The translations under genes were made by a program, and so were the position numbers. Below the pieces are notes generated by a model that had not been told where the DNA came from, ran no database searches, and saw only the letters and a list, made by a program, of their open reading frames with translations. Below are positions 61,801-64,000 of a DNA stretch of 64,000 nt, in pieces. The stretch is from the NCBI GenBank assembly GCA_943736015.1, contig OX031070.1, positions 22,651,673-22,715,672 on the forward strand, written 5' to 3'. The DNA comes from Tridacna crocea (taxonomy: Eukaryota; Mollusca; Bivalvia; Cardiida; Cardiidae). Position 1 is the stretch's first letter. The number at the start of each line of letters is the position of its first letter.

Positions 61801-62492
61801 TGTGACAAGGAGCTGGTGTGGGGGTATAATTACATTTAGTGATAGCTCCAGTTTCAAGTATTTATAGGCAAATGTTACCTTTACCAAGCAGTCCTAAGTT
61901 TTAACTCTTTACCCAAACAACAAAATTTTATAATGGTCCAAATTCAAAGCATTTGTAGAGAACAAAGTAGTCATGACTTACAAATTGAAATACATGTATG
62001 TTTTAGAAGGAGTAAAAAACATTGTGGAAAAAGGAGAAAATGCTTTTTACCAGCATTTTCTCTTTTATTGTAATGTTTTCAAAAGGCTTATTCTTTGGGG
62101 TGATTAAAAATAGTGATTGTGTGATAAAGGGGAAAAAGGTCTTGAAAAGGAGGCTGTTAGAAAAAGATAAAGTTTTTTGTAACCAGCTTTTTCTCCTCTT
62201 CCTTTCTACCCTTTCATGAGAAAATTTGAAAGTGTTGTCTTATAAACATGCTTTAAATTTGTATATGTCAAAAATTGTTTTGTCTAGTTAAGATTTTAAT
62301 TTTTGTTCTTGTTTTAGGTCCCAGTCAGCTTGTTGCTATGGTCACCATCGTGCTGGAGATGAAACCTTTTTTCAACCAGAACTCCCTAATCGACCTGTCT
62401 CAGGCCTACCCTTACCTAGAGATCCTGCTTTTAATTTAGATGTTGTTGCGAAGCAACGTTTAGCAGAAGACAAAAAAATGACTGTGTTATAA
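40803..62492 (+). CDS. HPS4: HPS4 (BLOC-3 subunit), complete gene model of 12 exons
   Basis: Join of 40803-40819(?), 44259-44358, 45369-45515, 47071-47178, 48061-48198, 48697-48791, 51606-51666, 53080-53104, 56366-57990, 59268-59400, 61183-61294 and 62318-62492; phases agree throughout and give 911 residues. Matches to vertebrate HPS4: VFFVYD...KKEE, CALCGQLMGM, KFALKRIGSY, FVLAGAILYK followed by TQLSPALT, IPFIA..PITIFLTDEE, the third-longin segment DVTLYVQCHSEISLLLIME, and the C-terminal block CCYG...ETFFQPELPNRP to the stop. HPS4 with HPS1 forms BLOC-3, the exchange factor for Rab32/38 in making lysosome-related organelles. The protein is about 200 residues longer than human HPS4 (708) because of a low-complexity, acidic central insert in exon 9. 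Confidence 0.9.
41469..42467 (+). mobile_element. TTAA MITE, family A, split by a 784-bp foldback
   Basis: TTAACCCTTTACCACACAAT at the left; the copy resumes at CCTGAGAAAGGAGCC after the insertion and ends TTTGGTAAAGAGTTAA. Confidence 0.9.
41506..42289. mobile_element. Mutator-like foldback element, 784 bp
   Basis: Flanked by a perfect 9-bp direct repeat TTAATGACC (41497-41505 and 42290-42298). Ends TACCTTCAGTCTGAAGG and its complement; CTGCTCCGATGCTAT pairs with ATAGCATCGGAGCAG; an inner pair of about 85-bp arms holds TTTATTAGCTGTCA.. and AATAAAATGGGCATGG. 9-bp duplications with long inverted ends are typical of MULEs. No transposase. Confidence 0.85.
42497..42720 (-). mobile_element. TTAA MITE, family A
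   Basis: TTAACTCTTTAGTACACAGC and GTGTGGTAATGAGTTAA; hairpin with several independent mismatches, so older. Confidence 0.8.
42768..42956 (+). mobile_element. TTAA MITE, family A, left-truncated
   Basis: Starts within the left flank (AAGCCTTCTGAAAACATTG); right end ATTTGGTAAAGAGTTCAA. Confidence 0.72.
43200..43680 (+). mobile_element. Family F element split by a MITE
   Basis: AGCCATGCTCTGTAAAGAGG left, AGGGCATGGCTC right, GTCAGCCTGCGAAGTCCGCA inside; the 43329-43557 MITE sits in the middle, as in the 10.6-kb copy. Confidence 0.7.
43329..43557 (-). mobile_element. TTAA MITE, family A, full length
   Basis: 229 bp, perfect TTAA at both ends, hairpin with one mismatch. Confidence 0.93.
44035..44138. 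repeat. Family-D core and right end
   Basis: AACCATGATCAGGCTGTGCA and complement; ends GAGAGAGTTAA. Confidence 0.55.
44259..44358 (+). CDS. HPS4: HPS4 exon 2, first longin domain
   Basis: Reads LSDDPVFFVYDHNMLKKEED then DLKDAILYFSPEY; vertebrate HPS4 has a NYFFLYDGSKVKEE-like stretch here. Long pyrimidine tract and CGCAG acceptor, perfect GTAAGT donor. Confidence 0.85.
44394..44610 (-). mobile_element. TTAA MITE, family A, right arm shortened
   Basis: Left arm complete, right arm reduced to TTTACCATTTTCCCACAATG. Begins 36 bases after HPS4 exon 2. Confidence 0.78.
44647..44875 (+). mobile_element. TTAA MITE, family A, full length
   Basis: 229 bp, close to family consensus; perfect hairpin. 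Confidence 0.94.
44876..45035 (-). mobile_element. TTAA MITE, family A, damaged
   Basis: Left arm deleted at GAAAACACCAGCATTACCAG; right arm intact. Confidence 0.65.
45223..45350 (-). mobile_element. TTAA MITE, family A, right-truncated
   Basis: GTAACTCTTTGCCAGATG left; hairpin AAAAGGCTGGTTAGCAGC. Ends about 20 bases before HPS4 exon 3. Confidence 0.55.
45369..45515 (+). CDS. HPS4: HPS4 exon 3
   Basis: 49 codons with CALCGQLMGMAEFL and FDHEKFALKRIGSYSF, equal to the LLCGQIAG and KFAIKVDGDYLW blocks of human HPS4. TTCTAG acceptor, GTGAGT donor, phase 0 both ends. Confidence 0.92.
45569..45786 (+). mobile_element. TTAA MITE, family A, diverged
   Basis: TTAACCTTTCTCGCTGCAC left; hairpin AATGCTGGTATCAAGCATT; shares its right TTAA with the next copy. 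Confidence 0.7.
45783..46042 (-). mobile_element. TTAA MITE, family A, with doubled hairpin centre
   Basis: The GAGAAAATGCTGGT..ACCAGCATT centre appears twice in a row (45909-45938 and 45939-45970), making 260 bp. Confidence 0.85.
46285..46442 (+). mobile_element. MITE remnant
   Basis: TTTACCCATAACCAAACAAT left; CTACTGATAAAAAGTTAA right; hairpin gone. Confidence 0.45.
46538..46825. repeat. Unassigned element with G-run/C-run ends
   Basis: GGGGGGGTGGGGGGGGGTCC at the left and a CCCCCCCCCC run at the right bracket about 280 bases; the ends could pair. Confidence 0.4.
47071..47178 (+). CDS. HPS4: HPS4 exon 4
   Basis: Reads GLQASVAIPDSVVSEQLMSL then YEVFVTFHGSVDSVRL. The human counterpart has CAVELPDVSCKRFLDQL then FFNFYNGPVSL. 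TTCCCAG acceptor, GTGAGT donor. Confidence 0.92.
47232..47549 (+). mobile_element. TTAA MITE, family A, with hairpin inserted
   Basis: Full copy 317 bp long because a 66-bp hairpin sits just after the right arm. Right end ATTTGGTAAAGAGTTAA. Starts 54 bases after HPS4 exon 4. Confidence 0.85.
47354..47431. repeat. Inserted GC-rich hairpin with flanking CAATGTTTTC repeat
   Basis: Arms of about 35 bases (ATCCTCGGATACCCCGGGGT and complement, one mismatch), loop TCTGTAGC. MITE sequence CAATGTTTTC occurs on both sides, as a target duplication would. Confidence 0.8.
47575..47686 (-). mobile_element. TTAA MITE, family A, right half
   Basis: GCATTTTCTCCACTTTCC to GTGTGGTAAAGGGTTAA. Confidence 0.7.
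48061..48198 (+). CDS. HPS4: HPS4 exon 5
   Basis: 46 codons: RCKDSPVHFLKEFSNIW then RVILKISNVSLHSTVSQTF. Less conserved helical part of the longin region. T-rich tract with TTTACAG acceptor, GTATCT donor. Confidence 0.88.
48213..48446 (-). mobile_element. TTAA MITE, family A, full length
   Basis: TTAACCCTTTACCATTACC left end with a 6-base duplication, GTTTGGTAAAGGGTTAA right. Begins 15 bases after HPS4 exon 5. Confidence 0.88.
48697..48791 (+). CDS. HPS4: HPS4 exon 6
   Basis: Reads ASHLLQSSQRRPFVLAGAIL then YKNK; human HPS4 has [20 protein letters not shown] here. TTACAG acceptor, GTAAGT donor, phase 2. Confidence 0.95.
48850..48965. mobile_element. MITE hairpin remnant
   Basis: AAAACAATGTGGGAAAAGAT and CTCCTTTTCCACAATGTTTT survive. 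Confidence 0.5.
49196..49393. mobile_element. Family H long palindromic element, 198 bp
   Basis: GGGCCCGTATTCACCAAC at one end and GTTGGTGAATACGGGCCC at the other, with the whole element foldable: centre TTGGCTAAACCATATGGTTT. An imperfect, fully palindromic MITE. Confidence 0.85.
49470..49689 (+). mobile_element. TTAA MITE, family A, diverged
   Basis: GTAACCCTTTACCAAACAAT and GTTTGGTAAAGGGTTAC; terminal TTAA mutated on both sides. Confidence 0.7.
49983..51271 (-). mobile_element. Family-A MITE interrupted by a P3 DINE-like element
   Basis: Left part 49983-50127 (TTTTCAACCCTTTGCAAG to CAGCATTTTCTCC) and short right part TCCACCATGTTTTAATTTGC. Confidence 0.75.
50128..51247 (-). mobile_element. 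DINE-like element (type P3), 1.1 kb
   Basis: Minus-strand copy: ACAAGAGC end at 51247, TAAAAA end at 50128. GGCGGGC-rich tract at 50180-50232 and about six units of 156 bases with ACTATACTAGCTAGGGTTAT. Confidence 0.85.
51272..51497. mobile_element. TTAA MITE, family C
   Basis: TTAACCCTTTACCCAATTAG and TATGGAGTAAAGGGTTAG; 108 bases before HPS4 exon 7. Confidence 0.85.
51606..51666 (+). CDS. HPS4: HPS4 exon 7
   Basis: In the phase set by exon 6 it reads KVLCTQLSPALTRHLTYLQN, against human LIVSTQLPPSLTAK. The neighbouring frame is also open here and must not be used. TTTCAG acceptor, GTATGC donor. Confidence 0.92.
51799..51855. repeat. Family-D core palindrome
   Basis: AAGTGTAGATCAAAGATCAG and near complement across GCACATTATGC. 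Confidence 0.6.
51888..52056 (+). mobile_element. TTAA MITE, family A, hairpin deleted
   Basis: Left flank runs to GGAAACATTATGGGA then jumps to the right flank TTCCCAAATTTCAG; GTTTGGTAAAAGTAA end. Confidence 0.75.
52152..52371 (+). mobile_element. TTAA MITE, family A
   Basis: TTAATTCTTTACCACACTGG and CGTTTGGTAAAGAGTTAA. Confidence 0.85.
52444..52569. repeat. Foldback repeat, about 126 bp
   Basis: ATTGGCCCAGTTACAGG and CCTGTAACTGGGCCAAT are exact arms; outer ATCAAGTGAT/ATCACTTGAT also pair. Loop near AAGGCCGAAAGCTGAG. Related half-motifs (GAGGTCA) continue at 52880-52930. Confidence 0.8.
53080..53104 (+). CDS. HPS4: HPS4 exon 8 (25-nt micro-exon)
   Basis: Reads IPFIARNT plus G, joining exon 9 to give RNTETDMPKG. 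TTGTTTCAG acceptor, GTAAAA donor. Supported by phase on both sides and by the human PPNVQIIPVFVT-like context. Confidence 0.8.
53157..54812 (+). mobile_element. Family-A MITE interrupted by a P3 DINE-like element
   Basis: Left part 53157-53262 (TTTTTACAGCACAATCCC to TTTTTCTCC), right part CCACAATGTTATCTACAATG to GGTAACAAGTTA. Confidence 0.8.
53263..54685 (-). mobile_element. DINE-like element (type P3), complete, 1.42 kb
   Basis: ACAAGAGC end at 54685 and TAAAAA end at 53263 (minus strand). Exact 10-bp subterminal inverted repeats: TACGCCCGTC (53269-53278) and GACGGGCGTA (54651-54660). (GGCG)n tract at 53308-53352; eight 156-bp core units. Confidence 0.92.
54850..55070 (-). mobile_element. 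TTAA MITE, family A
   Basis: Left end lost (CAGACGGTAAAATTTTTG); hairpin centre GCTGGAAACCAGC; right end GTGTGGTAAAGGGCTAA. Confidence 0.8.
55226..55300 (+). repeat. 25-bp tandem repeat, three units
   Basis: GATTTCATAAACATACTTGA then TTCAT, three times head to tail with one substitution. Confidence 0.92.
55490..55632 (-). mobile_element. MITE remnant
   Basis: AAGCTTTGTTGGAAAAGTAG and AATTTCTCCTTCTCCCATAT; B-like centre. Confidence 0.45.
55633..55861 (+). mobile_element. TTAA MITE, family A, full length
   Basis: 229 bp, perfect hairpin; shares its right TTAA with the next copy. Confidence 0.93.
55858..56072 (+). mobile_element. TTAA MITE, family A
   Basis: TTAACCATTTTTACCACTG left end; hairpin shortened on the left (CATTGGAAAAGGAG). 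Confidence 0.75.
56074..56301 (-). mobile_element. TTAA MITE, family A
   Basis: Third copy in a row, 65 bases before HPS4 exon 9. Loop enlarged to GCTGGTTTAATACCAGC. Confidence 0.82.
56366..57990 (+). CDS. HPS4: HPS4 exon 9, large disordered insert
   Basis: 541 codons. It begins TDMPKGCKPITIFLTDEEL (second longin strand), then about 470 polar residues without recognisable fold, including two CxxC pairs (C630/C633 and C651/C654) and an acidic run (EDESDMDETEEQSDVES). It ends with GLNDVTLYVQCHSEISLLLI, the third-longin segment. TTTTTTCAG acceptor, GTAAGT donor. The only long uninterrupted coding exon in the window. Confidence 0.93.
58022..58064 (+). repeat. Family F left-end fragment
   Basis: GGCCCTGCTCTGTGAAAAGG, GGGTTTGACATG, just after HPS4 exon 9. 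Confidence 0.5.
58065..58330 (+). mobile_element. TTAA MITE, family A, with duplicated left arm
   Basis: GAAAGCCTTTGAAAACATTG occurs twice, 35 bases apart, before one right arm. Confidence 0.82.
58521..58732 (+). mobile_element. TTAA MITE, family A, diverged
   Basis: TTAACACTTTACCACACAAT and GTTGTTTGGTGAAGGGCCAA; left arm short. Confidence 0.72.
58776..58856. repeat. Perfect 39-bp hairpin with TTT loop
   Basis: Arms 58776-58814 and 58818-58856 are exact complements (ATCGATGGGTGAGTGCAACA and onward). It interrupts a family-F-like sequence (continues CATTGGTCAATTTTCTGCAT). Confidence 0.95.
58990..59253. mobile_element. Two decayed family-A MITEs fused
   Basis: Left end TTTAAACCTTTACCACACAA, first hairpin near 59060, a second partial one near 59165, right end TTTGTGGTAAAGTGTTAA 14 bases before HPS4 exon 10. 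Confidence 0.6.
59268..59400 (+). CDS. HPS4: HPS4 exon 10
   Basis: Reads WKGSLAHLADLDYYIAECIE then GSENDVSYKYARFDAFS. The human match is the SLASLNGLEVHLKE region and YNFTHYDRIQS. TTTCAG acceptor, GTATGT donor, phase 1. A family-A MITE starts 25 bases into the next intron. Confidence 0.92.
59425..59654 (-). mobile_element. TTAA MITE, family A, full length
   Basis: TTAACTCATTACCAAACGAC and GTGTGGTAATGGGTTAA; both arms with slight mismatch at the outer edge. Confidence 0.92.
59841..60388 (+). mobile_element. TTAA element with AGGTGG ends (family J), copy 2
   Basis: 548 bp, same orientation and length as copy 1 at 14480. TTAAAGGTGG and CCACCTTTAA ends; GTCACGTGCCAGTGAC and GAGGCTATGTAGCCTTTTAA internal. 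Confidence 0.85.
60400..60510 (-). mobile_element. MITE left fragment
   Basis: AAGTAAATGTTAGATTGG and GTAGAAAACATGGTGGAAAA; stops at the hairpin centre. Confidence 0.5.
60558..60785 (-). mobile_element. TTAA MITE, B-type ends with A-type hairpin
   Basis: TTAACCCTTTCCCAAACAGC and GTTTGGGAAAGGGTTAA, but the centre is AATGCTGGTTACCAGCATT. Confidence 0.9.
60867..60958. repeat. Family-D core and right end
   Basis: GGACAGTGTAGATCAGAGTA with partial complement; ends AAAAGAGTTAA. Confidence 0.55.
60955..61135 (-). mobile_element. TTAA MITE, family A, hairpin half lost
   Basis: TTAACCCATACCAAACAAC; left arm ACATTGTGGGAAAAAGAG, no right arm. Confidence 0.55.
61183..61294 (+). CDS. HPS4: HPS4 exon 11
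   Basis: Reads NIEDIPVKKKETNIQQMMSV then LHSDFKERQNLTDVTLR; human has [20 protein letters not shown] and MTVR. CCCATAG acceptor, GTAAGC donor. Confidence 0.93.
61461..61831 (+). mobile_element. Tandem-microsatellite element with TATACCCCAC ends
   Basis: TATACCCCAC at 61464-61473 and GTGGGGGTATA at 61818-61828 are inverted. A (CTGT/CCGT)n tract at 61514-61592. Resembles the DINE-like elements in layout but lacks their termini. Confidence 0.6.
61902..62133 (-). mobile_element. TTAA MITE, family A, diverged
   Basis: TTAACTCTTTACCCAAACAA; right arm shortened (TTTTATTGTAATGTTTTC). Confidence 0.68.
62145..62293 (+). mobile_element. MITE remnant
   Basis: GAGGCTGTTAGAAAAAGATA, GTAACCAGCTTTTTCTCC; 25 bases before HPS4 exon 12. 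Confidence 0.45.
62318..62492 (+). CDS. HPS4: HPS4 exon 12 and stop
   Basis: Reads SQSACCYGHHRAGDETFFQP then ELPNRPVSGLPLPRDPAFN and ends KKMTVL-TAA. Human HPS4 ends with ACCNPIQETYFQQL and GFPNPQDGAFSLSGKAKQ; the order and spacing match. TTTTAG acceptor. Confidence 0.95.
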
Positions 62493-62558
62493 ACAGTGCT
62501 ATAATTAATTTATAAACAGCAAATGTGTTCACTATTATATTTTTGTCAGTTTGTTATG

Positions 62559-62564
62559 ATTAAA
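62559..62564 (+). promoter_or_regulatory. ATTAAA polyadenylation-type signal, HPS4
   Basis: First canonical-variant hexamer after the stop, 67 bases downstream, followed by GT-rich sequence. It would give a short 3' UTR free of MITEs. Confidence 0.45.
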
Positions 62565-62609
62565 CAGTTGCAATATGTGGAAATACAAAATGTGTTATGG
62601 GTTATTTTA

Positions 62610-62990
62610 TTCATCCCTGAACTGGACCAGATGATAACCTTTTAGACTTGTCTATATTGGAAGCATTTGCAGACAACAAATTAACCCTTTACTCCATAAG
62701 GTATGTCTATGTTATCTCTAATTGACCCTAAATAACAGCAAGGATGAACCATTTCTTATGTGTATATGACACCTTTTGATAGTGTAGAAAACAGTGTGGT
62801 AAAAGGTGAAATTGCTCGTGACGAGCAATTTCACCTTTTGCCACAATGTTTTCAAAGGCCCCCACAAGTAGTGTGTAGAGAAGTAATGAATATCTATGGA
62901 GTACAGGGTTAAAAGTACTTCTGGCAAGAGTAATGTCTTTAAGCTGGCTATAGAAAGCATTGCCAGGGAAGGAGAAATGCTTGTTACAAT
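62610..62990 (-). mobile_element. Family-A MITE split by a family-C MITE
   Basis: 62610-62680 is an A left flank (GACTTGTCTATATTGGAAGC); A-like sequence resumes at 62913 (TATAGAAAGCATTGCCAGGG). Confidence 0.55.
62681..62912. mobile_element. TTAA MITE, family C, full length
   Basis: TTAACCCTTTACTCCATAAG and TATGGAGTACAGGGTTAA; hairpin ATTGCTCGTGACGAGCAAT. Confidence 0.92.
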
Positions 62991-62993
62991 GTT

Positions 62994-63144
62994 TAACTCT
63001 TTACCAAACAATTTTCGGTTTTAGATAGAATCCTTTTGAAAACATTGTTGGAAAATGAGAAAATGCTGGTAACGTTTATTTTGTCATCTGCAAGTGCTTT
63101 GAATTTGGACCACTCTAAAATTTTGCTGTTTGGTAAAGGGTTAA
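62994..63144 (+). mobile_element. TTAA MITE, family A, right arm deleted
   Basis: Left arm to GCTGGTAAC joins directly to GTTTATTTTGTCATCTGC. Confidence 0.82.
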
Positions 63145-63594
63145 TTCTTCACCTCACAATACCAAGTTTTTAGGACCCTGTGAAAGAGGCCTTTTGAAAA
63201 AATTGTGGGAAAAGATAAAAATGCTGGTAATCAGCATTTTCCCCTTTTTCCTGCCACGAATAATTTCTACTTTTTCAAAGACAGAAATTACCATTCAGTT
63301 TAAACATATTTATTTTACATCGATTGAGAGACAAGTTCTGCCAACTTATACTAATCTCTCTCAATTCTGCTTCCTGGGAGCTACACCAGTACTCGTGCCG
63401 AATGTATGGGCTGATGAAAAATCCCTAAGTTGACACCGGCTCCCGGGAATCGAACTTGCCATTTGGTTACATGGCCGACGCTCAAACTCACGACCACGGA
63501 CACCACTATTGTCACCACCATTTCAGCTACATGTTGTCTGTACTTGCTTTCAGTTTGGTGGGATCCAAAATTTTGTTGTTTGGTAAAGGGTTAA
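63141..63594 (+). mobile_element. TTAA MITE, family A, carrying a tRNA-like insert
   Basis: TTAATTCTTCACCTCACAAT left, TTTGGTAAAGGGTTAA right; shares TTAA 63141-63144 with the preceding copy; insert from about 63290 to 63530. Confidence 0.75.
63425..63532 (-). repeat. tRNA-derived SINE fragment
   Basis: Minus strand: AGTTCGATTCCCGGGAGCC (B-box) preceded by TGTAGCTGAAATGGTGG-like A-box region. Inserted in a MITE. Confidence 0.5.
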
Positions 63595-63613
63595 AATGTC
63601 TTGCTGAGAGTAG

Positions 63614-63725
63614 TTAACCCTTTACCACATACTCCCACATTCTGGTAACATTTAGGATAGAGGCTTTTGGAACATTATGGGAAAAGGAGATAATGTTGGT
63701 TACTAGCATTTTCTCCATGTTATTT
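63614..63725 (+). mobile_element. TTAA MITE, family A, right-truncated
   Basis: TTAACCCTTTACCACATACT to TACTAGCATTTTCTCC, then replaced by the next repeat. Confidence 0.7.
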
Positions 63726-63729
63726 CCAT

Positions 63730-64000
63730 GCTCTTACTCATTAGCTGTCTGACCTAGAACCCTGAAACTTCATATGATTTTGTTGCTATCTGAGGAAGTA
63801 CCCTATTGTCTGAGGGTCAGATTGGTCAAAGGTCAGGGTCATTGGTGAACTTTGATACCAATAATCCCTTCTGTGCTCTAATTCAGTAGCTGTTTGACCT
63901 AGGAACATGAAACTTTATACAAGTGATGCTCATGATCCAATGAGATGCCCAATAGTTTTTTGGGTCACATGGGTCAAAGGTCAAGGTCGCAGAGGGGGGA
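63730..64000 (+). repeat. GGTCA-rich tandem repeat, runs off window
   Basis: Two units about 150 bases apart, each with TAGCTGTNTGACCTAG, GAAACTT.ATA and GGTCAAAGGTCA(A/G)GGTC. Confidence 0.7.

Noticed and set aside
1-64000. Transposase, reverse transcriptase or viral genes
   Set aside because: None of the open frames shows catalytic motifs of these families; all mobile elements seen are non-autonomous.

Overview
This window is AT-rich, intron-rich animal nuclear DNA. It most likely comes from a bivalve mollusc, judging by the repeat types (tandem-core DINE-like elements with GGAC or GGCG microsatellites, GGTCA-rich tandem units) and by the gene structures. The species cannot be named from the sequence alone. 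There is no bacterial, viral or organellar gene content.

Three protein-coding genes can be rebuilt exon by exon, and splice phases agree at every junction. (1) Minus strand, 18279 down to 89 and continuing off the left edge: a single-pass gamma-glutamyltransferase of the GGT7 type, 12 exons seen, about 535 residues; the last part of the small subunit is missing. (2) Plus strand, 20613-35989: a complete four-exon fatty-acid-binding protein (133 residues) whose first intron is 13.2 kb. (3) Plus strand, 40803(?)-62492: a complete HPS4 orthologue (BLOC-3 subunit, 12 exons, 911 residues with the proposed first exon). The GGT7 and FABP genes are divergent, with starts 2.3 kb apart. HPS4 follows FABP after a 4.8-kb intergenic gap. 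No shared pathway is apparent; the genes are simple neighbours.

Almost everything else is repeat. The dominant feature is a swarm of short non-autonomous elements inserted at TTAA. Each is about 225-230 bp, with ends reading TTAACCCTTT... and ...AAAGGGTTAA and a near-perfect central palindrome. By eye there are at least 80 copies or fragments, perhaps a quarter to a third of the window. Four families (A, B, C and D below) have different palindromes but the same architecture, and a fifth TTAA element (about 548 bp, AGGTGG ends) occurs twice. The CCC.. ends and TTAA target suggest piggyBac-type mobilisation; no transposase gene is present here.

Other repeats are three DINE/Helentron-like families that share ACAAGAG...TAAAAA termini but have unrelated 155-166 bp (or longer) tandem cores; a 784-bp Mutator-like foldback with a 9-bp target duplication nested in a MITE; several other palindromic families (E, F, H); two hairpins inserted inside other repeats; tRNA-like SINE fragments; and microsatellites.

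Points most worth attention are the MITE density and arm-to-arm covariation, the exact nested insertions, the common termini of the DINE-like families, two E-box/M-box motifs just upstream of the proposed HPS4 start, a CxxC pair in the HPS4 insert, and a catalytic-type TTH motif in a GGT7-like protein.
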